64,000 bases of DNA from an uncultured Sphingobacteriaceae bacterium (lineage in GTDB: Bacteria; Bacteroidota; Bacteroidia; Sphingobacteriales; Sphingobacteriaceae), in contig CAMPKC010000014.1 in NCBI GenBank assembly GCA_946887045.1, forward strand, positions 1 through 64,000. Reading direction: 5' to 3'. Both the position numbers and the translations under genes were made by a program. The notes below the pieces were generated by a model. That model worked only from the letters and a program-made list of their open reading frames with translations, was not told where the DNA came from and did not search any database. Below, piece by piece: positions 52,838 to 61,701 of this stretch. How positions within the stretch are numbered: the first letter of the stretch is position 1; every line of letters begins with the position of its first letter.

Positions 52838-54301
52838 ATGAGTTATTTACAAAAAATAAAAGGGCAACGTTCGATTTTGTGTATGATGTTGCTTTCCGCA
52901 ATGCTTTTTTCTTTCTGTAAAAAGAAAGAGGTTGCCCAACCAGAGCTTAACGTTTCTTTGTCGGAGGTTTCTTTTCAACCAGAAGAGGGTCAGGCTGATT
53001 TAACAATTGTCAGTAATGGTAACTGGACTATTAGTAATTCTGCTTCTTCATGGTTGAAGTTAAGTAAAACTGCTGGTGACGGTGGTAATACAACCTTAAA
53101 ACTTACGGTAACACCTAATAGCACCGGACTTACCCGCTCGGTTACATTGGTTATAAATTCAGGCAGCCAGGCCCGACGGGTTAAAGTTTCGCAAATCAGT
53201 ACATTATTTCCGTCCTATAACACATCACCGCAAGCTCCTGATTCGATAGGAATGAGTACAGCTGTGCAACTGGCTGCCAAATTCAAATTGGGATGGAATA
53301 TTGGTAATACACTGGAAGCTACCGGAGGTGAAACCAGTTGGGGTAATCCATTAATCACAGAGTCGTATGTGAAAGCTGTAAAGCAATTAGGTTTTACCGC
53401 TATTCGTTTACCATGCGCATGGAATCTTCATCTTGACAACAAAGCTAATGCACACATAAATCAGGAATGGATGAAGAGAGTTAAAGAGGTTGTTGGTTAT
53501 TGCGTTAATAATAACTTGTATGTTATGCTGAATATTCATTGGGATGGCGGATGGCTGGAAAATAACGTTACCAAACTAAAGCAGGATTCTGTCAATGCTA
53601 AACAAAAGGCATTATGGGAGCAAATTGCTACCGCTATGCGTGATTTTGACGAACACCTGATCTTTGCCAGCGCTAATGAACCGGCAGCTCATAGTGTTAA
53701 GGAGGTGGCAGTCTTAGCCTCATATCACCAGACGTTCGTTACGGCTGTTCGCTCTACAGGTGGAAAAAACAGTCACCGCGTTCTTATCGTTCAAGGTCCA
53801 AATACAAATCCGGGAGTGACATTTGATTTGATGAACACGCTTCCTAAAGACCCCACGGCTAATCGCCTGATGGTTGAAGTGCATAACTATGCGCCATCAC
53901 AGTTCTGTTTCGGGAACAAAGACGAGACCTGGGGTAAAATGATTTACTACTGGGGTAACGGCTATCATTCAACCATTGAACCTGACCGTAACGCTACATA
54001 CCAAGAAGAGGACGTCATACTCGCTGATTACAACATGATGAAAACTAAATTTGTGGATAAAGGGATACCGGTTATAATGGGTGAATATGGCGCTTACAGG
54101 CGTGATAATACCGCTAATGTTCCCAAGGATTTGGCCCTGCATAACGCTTCGGTGGATTATTGGATAACCTTTACAACCAAAGAAGCATTAGCCCGTGGCA
54201 TTAAACCTTTTTGGTGGGATATTGGTGCTGCTTTGGACAGGAGCAACTTTACAGTAAAAGATCAGCGTACGATTGATGCCCTTCTTGAGGGAGGTAAATA
54301 A
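52838..54301 (+). CDS. BACON-GH5 endo-xyloglucanase
   Basis: A 487-residue lipoprotein (LFSFC lipobox). Residues about 35-125 form a BACON domain (VSNGNWTISNSASSWLKLS, VTLVINSGSQARRVKVSQ). The catalytic GH5 domain follows, with FKLGWNIGNTLEATGG at its start, acid/base Glu281 in SANEPA and nucleophile Glu416 in VIMGEYGAY. The FKLGWNIGNTL pattern is typical of GH5 subfamily 4. BACON-GH5 is the architecture of the surface endo-xyloglucanase of Bacteroides ovatus, which makes the first cuts in the backbone. Confidence 0.9.
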   Translation: MSYLQKIKGQRSILCMMLLSAMLFSFCKKKEVAQPELNVSLSEVSFQPEEGQADLTIVSNGNWTISNSASSWLKLSKTAGDGGNTTLKLTVTPNSTGLTRSVTLVINSGSQARRVKVSQISTLFPSYNTSPQAPDSIGMSTAVQLAAKFKLGWNIGNTLEATGGETSWGNPLITESYVKAVKQLGFTAIRLPCAWNLHLDNKANAHINQEWMKRVKEVVGYCVNNNLYVMLNIHWDGGWLENNVTKLKQDSVNAKQKALWEQIATAMRDFDEHLIFASANEPAAHSVKEVAVLASYHQTFVTAVRSTGGKNSHRVLIVQGPNTNPGVTFDLMNTLPKDPTANRLMVEVHNYAPSQFCFGNKDETWGKMIYYWGNGYHSTIEPDRNATYQEEDVILADYNMMKTKFVDKGIPVIMGEYGAYRRDNTANVPKDLALHNASVDYWITFTTKEALARGIKPFWWDIGAALDRSNFTVKDQRTIDALLEGGK

Positions 54302-54478
54302 AACAGGGAAGGAACTACAATGTCAACTGACTTATAAAATGATTTCGCACGGAGACGCAGGGGAGAACTTTATCTGCGTTCTTCTTCCTCTGTGTGTGTA
54401 TCATTAGGATGAAAAATTCATTTATTTAATCAAGACTGGCTATTAATGAATAATTCCTCTTTTAAAGTAAATAATAGA

Positions 54479-55384
54479 ATGTTTAGAAAAAAAGTGTTGT
54501 TAGGCACGGTCATCGCTATATCTTTTTTGGCATGTAGAAAAGACACGAACGCTCAAATCAATACGGACAAAATCCAAGACGTGAAAAAAGAGGAAGAAGT
54601 CAAACCCGACCCTAACCTTCACATTTATCTGGCATTTGGGCAATCGAACATGGATGGTGCGGGTGCAATTCAGGATCAGGATAAAGTAGGGATTGATGCG
54701 CGCTTTAAAGTAATGAGTGCAGTCAATTGTACTGACGATCGCACACGTCAGATGGGAAAATGGACGACAGCCACTCCTCCCTTGGTGCGTTGCCAGACCG
54801 GACTCGGTATTTTAGATTATTTTGGAAGAACAATGGTCCAGGAACTTCCTTCAGGAATAAAAATTGGCATTGTGCCCGTGGCTGTTCCGGGGGGCGACAT
54901 AGCCCTGTTTGATAAGGTAAAATATAATTCTTACGCAACAACAGCTCCGTCATGGATGAAAGATGTCATCAACTCGTATGGTGGTAATCCATACGCGCGA
55001 TTGGTAGAAATTGGTAATCTGGCACAAAAAGAAGGCGTGATTAAAGGAATTCTTTTTCATCAGGGCGAAAGCAATACAAACAATACTGAGTGGAAAAACA
55101 AAGTTGCGAATGTGGTTAGCAACCTTAAAGCAGATCTGAAACTGGGCGATGTGCCTTTTCTGGCAGGTGAGTTGCTGGCTTCAAAAGAAGCATGTTGTGG
55201 TTCTCACAACGTGGAAGTAAATAAGCTCCCTTCCGTGATCACCAATGCACATGTTATTTCATCTGCGGGTCTCTTGGGAACTGATGCTGCGCACTTTGAT
55301 TCTGCCTCATACAGAGAGTTTGGAAAGCGTTATGCACAAAAAATGATTGAACTAATGGGACCGGACATTATTACGAAAAGATAG
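54479..55384 (+). CDS. SGNH carbohydrate esterase (CE6/SASA-like) lipoprotein
   Basis: An exported esterase of 301 residues from the ATG at 54479, which gives a neat lipoprotein signal (MFRKKVLL..SFLAC); the ATG at 54446 would add 11 residues. The SGNH blocks are FGQSNMDGAG with the serine (Ser56), HQGESNTN with the oxyanion residues, and DAAHFDSASYREFG with the catalytic Asp/His. The family removes acetyl groups from plant polysaccharides. Natural xyloglucan is often acetylated, so this fits the locus. The 94-base stretch after the next stop-free region upstream holds only a weak hairpin. Confidence 0.82.
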   Translation: MFRKKVLLGTVIAISFLACRKDTNAQINTDKIQDVKKEEEVKPDPNLHIYLAFGQSNMDGAGAIQDQDKVGIDARFKVMSAVNCTDDRTRQMGKWTTATPPLVRCQTGLGILDYFGRTMVQELPSGIKIGIVPVAVPGGDIALFDKVKYNSYATTAPSWMKDVINSYGGNPYARLVEIGNLAQKEGVIKGILFHQGESNTNNTEWKNKVANVVSNLKADLKLGDVPFLAGELLASKEACCGSHNVEVNKLPSVITNAHVISSAGLLGTDAAHFDSASYREFGKRYAQKMIELMGPDIITKR

Positions 55385-55599
55385 CTCAGGGCAATATGAA
55401 GATATAGATCGATTCTTGGCTTAAGGAGGATTTAATCTAAGTAAGCTTTGCGTTAATTGACAAATCTTTAAGCAGTTTTTAGAATGCTTCTCCGGGTATC
55501 AACTAAAATAGATCATCACAATGGGCATTTCGCTCAGATAGTTAGGTTAAATAAAAATTCAGGCCGGAGCATCTGAATTAAATATACAAGCAAAACAAC
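55385..55599 (+). other. Gap before the GH39 gene
   Basis: This 215-base stretch has no gene, no TAnnTTTG element and no clear terminator that I can see. It may contain a weak promoter for the following enzymes. Confidence 0.4.
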
Positions 55600-57192
55600 A
55601 TGAAAAAGAAATTTTTGTTGCTGGCAATCTTGCTTTCTTCGGTTTCCGTAAGATTGATTGCCCAGAACCCAAAACGTAGTAAAGCGGTACTTCAGGAACG
55701 GGTAATTAATGTCGACTTCAGCAGATCAGCCGGGAAATTGAACACCATGTTTAAAGAATGTGTTGGAGCCGGTCGAGCAAACGAAGGTCTTCGGGCCGAT
55801 TGGCAGCAGCAGCTTGCATACGTTCGAAAAGAATGCGGTTTCAAATACATCCGCATGCATGGACTGTTAACCGATGATATGGCAGTGTATACCGAAGACA
55901 ATAAAGGCAACCCGCAATACAATTATATGTACATCGATGCTTTATTTGATTTTTTACACAGCATCGGCATTAAACCTTTTGTTGAACTTGGTTTTATGCC
56001 CGGCCGGCTTGCCAGTGGACCTCAAACAATTTTTTGGTGGAGAGGAAATGTAACTCCGCCGAAAGATTACGACAAATGGGCTGGATTGGTTAAAAATCTT
56101 ACCGAACATTTCACCGAACGTTATGGTGCCGATGAAGTGAAGACCTGGTATTTTGAAGTGTGGAATGAACCAAATCTTTCGCCTGGATTTTGGACAGGAA
56201 CACAAGAAGACTATTTTAAATTATACAAGTTCTCAGCCCAGGCAATTAAAAGCGTAAATAAAGAATATCGGGTTGGTGGTCCCGGTACTGCCGGAGCGGC
56301 CTGGGAACCTGAAATGATTGAGTATTGCCGTAAAAACAATGTGCCGATAGATTTTATAAGCACTCATGCTTATGGCGTCGGGCAAGGATTTTTGGATGAA
56401 TTCGGACAAGGAGGTACGGTACTCGATAAAAACCCACTGAGTGTAAGTAGCGATGTCCTTCAATCAAGAAAGGAAATAGCAGATTCACCAATGCCAGGTC
56501 TGGAATTACATTACACCGAATGGAGTTCATCGTACACTCCCGCTGATCCGGTTCATGATAGTTATCATAGTGCAGCGTATGTGTTGCAAAAATTGAAGCA
56601 GGTAGGAAATGCACCCAACTCCATGTCGTATTGGGTTTTTACGGACGTTTTTGAAGAGCCCGGACCAAGATTTACACCTTTCCACGGAGGTTTTGGAATG
56701 TTGAACACACAAGGTATTAATAAGCCGGTATTCTATTCATATCAGTTTTTAAACCGTTTGGGAAATATTGAACTGGTAAATACAGATGCTGCTTCCTGGG
56801 TTTGTAAAGATTCATCCGGAAACATGCAGGCCTTGGTTTGGGATTATACCTACACGCTTCCCGATTCGACCAATAACCAACAATTCTATACACGCGACCT
56901 TCCATCAAAATCAAAAGGAAAACTGAAGATTAATGTTGCAAAGGTACCTGACGGAACTTATGCTCTTGAAGTGTATAAAGTAGGTTACCGAAGTAACGAT
57001 GCCTTTTCTACCTATCTATCAATGGGTAAACCTTCCCAACTCAGTAAGCAACAGGTTGAACAAATAAAGAAACAAAATGATGGCTCTCCAATTGTCAGAG
57101 AAATCGTCACAATAAAAGATGGTCGTCCTTTTTCAAAAGAATTGGAGCTTCGTGAAAACGATGTTTTCTTTCTCAATCTGATCAAGATTTAA
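55600..57192 (+). CDS. GH39 glycosidase (beta-xylosidase-like)
   Basis: A 530-residue secreted enzyme (signal peptide ending LIAQ). The GH39 pattern is clear: FKYIRMHGLLTDDM, FFVELGFMP-like KPFVELGFMPG, acid/base Glu190 in EVWNEPNLSP and nucleophile Glu307 in LHYTEWSSSY. The C-terminal beta-sandwich follows from about residue 390. Known GH39 enzymes act mainly on beta-xylosides, with some on iduronides or other sugars. It is not part of the classical Bacteroides xyloglucan locus, so its substrate here is uncertain. The next gene follows after 14 bases. Confidence 0.87.
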   Translation: MKKKFLLLAILLSSVSVRLIAQNPKRSKAVLQERVINVDFSRSAGKLNTMFKECVGAGRANEGLRADWQQQLAYVRKECGFKYIRMHGLLTDDMAVYTEDNKGNPQYNYMYIDALFDFLHSIGIKPFVELGFMPGRLASGPQTIFWWRGNVTPPKDYDKWAGLVKNLTEHFTERYGADEVKTWYFEVWNEPNLSPGFWTGTQEDYFKLYKFSAQAIKSVNKEYRVGGPGTAGAAWEPEMIEYCRKNNVPIDFISTHAYGVGQGFLDEFGQGGTVLDKNPLSVSSDVLQSRKEIADSPMPGLELHYTEWSSSYTPADPVHDSYHSAAYVLQKLKQVGNAPNSMSYWVFTDVFEEPGPRFTPFHGGFGMLNTQGINKPVFYSYQFLNRLGNIELVNTDAASWVCKDSSGNMQALVWDYTYTLPDSTNNQQFYTRDLPSKSKGKLKINVAKVPDGTYALEVYKVGYRSNDAFSTYLSMGKPSQLSKQQVEQIKKQNDGSPIVREIVTIKDGRPFSKELELRENDVFFLNLIKI

Positions 57193-57206
57193 ATTAAGAA
57201 AATAAG

Positions 57207-59177
57207 ATGAAACAAACAATGAAAATACGGATATCAACATCGTTTGTGTTGTTTACACTATTGCTTTTAATACAAGCACAAGGGTATGCTCAGGTTACTT
57301 TGCCAAAAGTATTTGGAAATTATATGGTTTTACAAAGAGGTATTAAAATTCCTGTTTGGGGAAACTCGGCTCCGGGAGCGTTTATAACAGCAAAACTGGG
57401 AACGGTACATACAACTGCAAAAGCTGATCAGGAGGGGAAATGGATGGTTCGTTTCCCGGAATTTAAAGCAGGCGGCCCCTACGAATTGAAAATTTCCGAA
57501 TCGGGAAAACCGGGTTCAGAAATCAGGCTGAAAGATATTTTGATTGGAGATGTTTGGTTAGCTTCCGGTCAGTCGAATATGGATTGGCCGGTACAACAAG
57601 CGATGGATGCCAAAAACGAAATCGCAGATGCTAAATACCCTGAAATACGCTTTTTAGTAGTAGAGCATGATAAGAAGATCAGTCCGCAAACAGATATTTC
57701 AAAGGGCGAATGGAAAGTATGTGATACTTCCACAGTGAAGAACTTTTCGGCAGTAGCTTACAGTTTTGCCCGTAAAATCCGGAAAGATCAAAATGTTCCT
57801 GTAGGTATTATACAGAGCTCCAGGGGAGGAACGCCCGTTGAAGCCTGGACGAGCCGGGAAAAGCTGTTATCATCTTCCATCACCAAACAAAGGATACTAG
57901 CCAATGATACACTATCTCAAGATGATTTTATAAGGGACAGTTTGAACTCGGCTGAATTATGGAAAAATGTTTACCAGCCGACGAATAACGCAGATAAAAT
58001 TATCCCCAATCCGGCCTATACAGACGGGAACTGGCCAACTGTAGAGATGCCCGGTGTGCTGCATTCTTTTGGAATCGGTCAATATGAGGGAATTGTGTGG
58101 ATGCGTAAGAAAATAGTTTTGCCGAAGTCTTTTTCGGGCAAAGATCTCACCTTAAATCTGGGGCATCCCGAAATGAATTATTCCCTTTATTTCAATGGAA
58201 ATCCAATCTGCAAAATGGTATGGAACAGTAACCCTACCCATAGTTATACCATTCCGGCGAGCCTGGTGAAGGAGGGGGAAAACTCCGTTGTTGTAAGGTT
58301 AGCTATGTTATGGGGAGGGGGAGGCTTAAATGGTCCGGCAGAAGATCTTTATGTCACTGACGGAGCATCAAAAGTTTCGTTGGCCGGAAAATGGTTGTTT
58401 AAGCAAGGTATAGAGCTACCAGGTTCTCCGGTGAACAATTATCAATACTATCCAACCGTACTCTTCAATTCAATGATACATCCACTTATTCCCTATGGCC
58501 TTAAAGGATTTATCTGGTATCAGGGAGAAGCGAATGACACAGCGGCATACAATTACCGTAGATTGTTTCCAATGCTGATAAGCGACTGGCGTAAGCGTTG
58601 GAAACAAGGTAAACTTCCATTCTTATATGTTCAGCTGGCTAATTACAAAAAAAGGAAAGAGGAGCCTTCTGACAGCGAGTGGGCAGAGTTAAGGGAAGCA
58701 CAAACCATGACCTTGTCACAGCCGAATACGGGCATGGCTTGTATCATCGACATCGGCGAAGCCAATGATATCCATCCCAGAAATAAAAAGGAAGTAGGGC
58801 GCCGCCTGGCATTAAATGCTAATAAACTGGTGTACAAGCAAAATTGCATCGCATCTGGCCCTATGTATAAAAGTTATCGAAAGGAAGGTAATCGTATCCG
58901 GATCAGCTTTACCAATACGGCTTCAGGTATTTCAACCAGCGATGGTGCCGCTGAAGTGACAGGTTTTGCTGTAGCAGGTAAAGATCAGCAGTTTCAGTGG
59001 GCAAAGGCCGTCATTGAGGGAAATGAAGTAGTGATCTACAGCGATAAGGTAGCTGATCCGGTTGCGGTGCGCTATGCCTGGGCAGATAATCCGGAATGTA
59101 ATCTTATGAATTCTGAAGGCTTGCCTGCTGTTCCGTTTAGAACAGATAACTGGAGGGGAATTACTCAGAAAAATTAG
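57207..59177 (+). CDS. Sialate O-acetylesterase-family enzyme with jelly-roll insert
   Basis: A 656-residue secreted SGNH esterase (signal peptide ending GYAQ). An N-terminal beta-domain (about 25-110: VFGNYMVLQRGIKIPVWG) precedes the hydrolase blocks ASGQSNMDWPV (Ser123), WYQGEAND and NDIHPRNKKE (His523). Between them lies an insert of about 150 residues (250-400) with a galactose-binding-like jelly roll (NGNPICKMVW, VVVRLAMLWG). Despite the family name, in plant-glycan loci these enzymes probably remove acetyl groups from hemicellulose. It is the second esterase in this locus. Confidence 0.87.
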   Translation: MKQTMKIRISTSFVLFTLLLLIQAQGYAQVTLPKVFGNYMVLQRGIKIPVWGNSAPGAFITAKLGTVHTTAKADQEGKWMVRFPEFKAGGPYELKISESGKPGSEIRLKDILIGDVWLASGQSNMDWPVQQAMDAKNEIADAKYPEIRFLVVEHDKKISPQTDISKGEWKVCDTSTVKNFSAVAYSFARKIRKDQNVPVGIIQSSRGGTPVEAWTSREKLLSSSITKQRILANDTLSQDDFIRDSLNSAELWKNVYQPTNNADKIIPNPAYTDGNWPTVEMPGVLHSFGIGQYEGIVWMRKKIVLPKSFSGKDLTLNLGHPEMNYSLYFNGNPICKMVWNSNPTHSYTIPASLVKEGENSVVVRLAMLWGGGGLNGPAEDLYVTDGASKVSLAGKWLFKQGIELPGSPVNNYQYYPTVLFNSMIHPLIPYGLKGFIWYQGEANDTAAYNYRRLFPMLISDWRKRWKQGKLPFLYVQLANYKKRKEEPSDSEWAELREAQTMTLSQPNTGMACIIDIGEANDIHPRNKKEVGRRLALNANKLVYKQNCIASGPMYKSYRKEGNRIRISFTNTASGISTSDGAAEVTGFAVAGKDQQFQWAKAVIEGNEVVIYSDKVADPVAVRYAWADNPECNLMNSEGLPAVPFRTDNWRGITQKN

Positions 59178-59252
59178 ATATTCCTGCCAGTGGGCATGTT
59201 AAAATGAATGCCGCTGTGCTGGAACTAAGTTTTACAATTACAACTGCAACCA

Positions 59253-61694
59253 GTGATAACAACATTGAATATAAATAAACGGGTAGTGGCAAGCTTACTT
59301 TTTTTAAGCATCAGCTCTGTACTATATGCCCAAACAAGTAAAACGAAGACAAAAATAACGGTTGATGTCAACAAGCCAGGGCATCGTATCCCATCAACCT
59401 TATTCGGGGCATTTTTCGAAGACATTAACCATTCAAGCGATGGAGGCCTCTATCCTGAACTTGTCAGGAACCGATCGTTCGAAGACGCTGACACACTTCA
59501 GAACTGGAAATTTACTAGCGATGGCGGAATGAGCAAAGCTTCAATAATCAATATAGATGCGGACTATCCACCCACGGGCAGCCTAAATGTGTTTAACCGG
59601 AAATACCTTTCTGTTCAGGCTAAAGGAGCGTTTAAGCTTGAGAACAAGGGCTTTTTTGGGATGAATATTGTTAAAGGTAGGTCATACACCTTCAAATGCG
59701 CAGCGCGAAGTGCCGAAGGTTTCAATGCGCCGCTAAAGGTTAGTATTGTAAATGCTGCCGGTATTAAACTTGCTGGTGCTGAAGTAAACGGCTTTGATGG
59801 GGGCTGGAAATATTATACCGTTACTTTAACGGCCACAGGCAGCGACCCCAAAAGTCGTATTGAGATAGGCGCTGATGGAAATGGTCGCTTGCATCTGGAT
59901 ATGGTTTCGCTCCTGCCTGATCAAACCTGGAAAGGCCATGGGCTACGGACAGACCTGGCGGAGGCCCTTAATGCTATGCATCCCAAAGTTTTCCGGTTTC
60001 CGGGAGGTTGTTGGGTTGAAGGAGCGTTCTTCAAGCAAATGAACAATTGGAAAAAAACAATTGGTAATATTGATACTCGCACTTCATGGTGGAATTTCTG
60101 GGGTTACAACGCTACTCAGGGTTTAGGGTTCCATGAATACCTGCAATTATCGGAAGACCTGGGTGCCGAACCTTTGTTTTGTATCAATGTAGGAATGTCC
60201 CATGAAGATCACGTTCCCATGGATCAAATGGGGCAATGGGTGCAGGACGCTTTGGATGCAATCGAATATGCCAACGGACCAGAAACTTCCGTTTGGGGAA
60301 GCATTCGTGCAAAAAGTGGCCATCCAAAACCCTTCAATATGAAATATTTAGAGATCGGGAACGAAAACGGCGGCGATAAATACGCAGAGCGATGGAAGCT
60401 ACTTGGCGAAGCTGTTCGCGCTAAATATCCTGAGATTAAGTTGATCGTTAACAACTGGGGAGGTTATCCTAAAGCTCCTCAGGCAGATCTTGTTGATGAA
60501 CATTATTATGATAATCCCGAGTGGTTTATCTTGAACACCAACAAGTACGATAGTTACGACAGAAAAGCCCCAAAAGTATTCATCGGCGAATATGCGGTAA
60601 CCAGCAAAACCGGTAAGGGAAACCTGCGGGGGGCTATCGGCGAGGCCGCCTTTATGACAGGCATCGAGCGCAACTCGGATGTGGTAAGTATGAGCGCTTA
60701 TGCACCCTTGTACTGTAACGTAAATCATAGGGTATGGCCCATAAATCTGATCAATTTCGACAGTAATCGCTGGTATGGCCTGCCAGGCTATTACGTGCAG
60801 CAACTATTTGCTCAAAATCAGGGTACTGTCTACCTGCCTGTAAACATACAAGGAGCACCTCTGCTCAGCTTCTATGAAAAAGGAGGACTTGGATTGGGCA
60901 CCCTGAACAATTCTGCAGAATTTAAAGATGTAAAGGTACTTGCACCTGATGGCCGCGTCTTATTCGAGTCCGATTTTTCAAAGAGTATTGATAAATGGCA
61001 GAAAAACGGTGGCGACTGGTCTGTAAAAGACGGCGTATTGAGTCAGGCAGCGGTGACCGGAAATTCTTTCGTGTATTTCGGTGATAAGTCATGGACGGAC
61101 TATACCGTTACCTTTAAGGGGCGTAAAATATCCGGCGAGAACGGCATACAACTTCTTTTCAGGAACCAAAGTAAAGATGACCAGATGCGCTGGGAACTGG
61201 GCGGTAATAAAAGCACCGAGTTTATTTTAGATAATGGCATAACGAGGAAAAGCTCTCCGGGAAGTATAGAAACAGGCCGCTGGTATGATGTAAAGCTGGA
61301 AGTAAAAGGGGGTACAGCCAAAGGTTATGTTGATGGTAAACTTGTTCTGGAAGTTTCCAATCCTGCTGCCAAAACGAGTAGTCTGAGTGTGAGTGCAGCC
61401 CATGATGAGCGTTCGGGTGATATTATTCTGAAGGTGGTTAATGCCTCACCCGGTAGCCTAAAAGCAGGAATTAACCTGGCTGGTACAGCAAATCTTACAG
61501 GAAACGGTAAAGCTATTGTACTTACTTCGGCTAGTCCGCTGGATGAGAATACCCTGGAACAACCAACTAAAGTTTCGCCAGTGACGACGAACTTTAAGTT
61601 CTCAGGAACAAGCATCGCACGTTCTCTCCCCGGCAATTCATTAACTGTATTACGGTTAACAACTTCATCAAATAAACAAGCACTGGTAAAATAG
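59253..61694 (+). CDS. GH51 alpha-L-arabinofuranosidase
   Basis: An 813-residue secreted enzyme (signal peptide ending VLYAQ). The start is GTG at 59253 (or TTG at 59265); no ATG is available. An N-terminal carbohydrate-binding-like domain (to about 220) precedes the barrel, which has acid/base Glu371 in EIGNENGGD and nucleophile Glu446 in FIGEYAVT. A lectin-like domain (about residues 567-700, FESDFSKSIDKW to DGKLVLEVSN) is inserted in the C-terminal sandwich. It removes arabinofuranose, a side-chain sugar of some xyloglucans and of arabinoxylan. The next gene starts 7 bases later. Confidence 0.9.
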   Translation: MITTLNINKRVVASLLFLSISSVLYAQTSKTKTKITVDVNKPGHRIPSTLFGAFFEDINHSSDGGLYPELVRNRSFEDADTLQNWKFTSDGGMSKASIINIDADYPPTGSLNVFNRKYLSVQAKGAFKLENKGFFGMNIVKGRSYTFKCAARSAEGFNAPLKVSIVNAAGIKLAGAEVNGFDGGWKYYTVTLTATGSDPKSRIEIGADGNGRLHLDMVSLLPDQTWKGHGLRTDLAEALNAMHPKVFRFPGGCWVEGAFFKQMNNWKKTIGNIDTRTSWWNFWGYNATQGLGFHEYLQLSEDLGAEPLFCINVGMSHEDHVPMDQMGQWVQDALDAIEYANGPETSVWGSIRAKSGHPKPFNMKYLEIGNENGGDKYAERWKLLGEAVRAKYPEIKLIVNNWGGYPKAPQADLVDEHYYDNPEWFILNTNKYDSYDRKAPKVFIGEYAVTSKTGKGNLRGAIGEAAFMTGIERNSDVVSMSAYAPLYCNVNHRVWPINLINFDSNRWYGLPGYYVQQLFAQNQGTVYLPVNIQGAPLLSFYEKGGLGLGTLNNSAEFKDVKVLAPDGRVLFESDFSKSIDKWQKNGGDWSVKDGVLSQAAVTGNSFVYFGDKSWTDYTVTFKGRKISGENGIQLLFRNQSKDDQMRWELGGNKSTEFILDNGITRKSSPGSIETGRWYDVKLEVKGGTAKGYVDGKLVLEVSNPAAKTSSLSVSAAHDERSGDIILKVVNASPGSLKAGINLAGTANLTGNGKAIVLTSASPLDENTLEQPTKVSPVTTNFKFSGTSIARSLPGNSLTVLRLTTSSNKQALVK

Positions 61695-61701
61695 CAATAC
61701 A

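Noticed and set aside
54355..54380. ACGCAG/CTGCGT stem after the GH5 gene as a terminator
   Set aside because: Six base pairs with a long loop and no clean T run; too weak to call.
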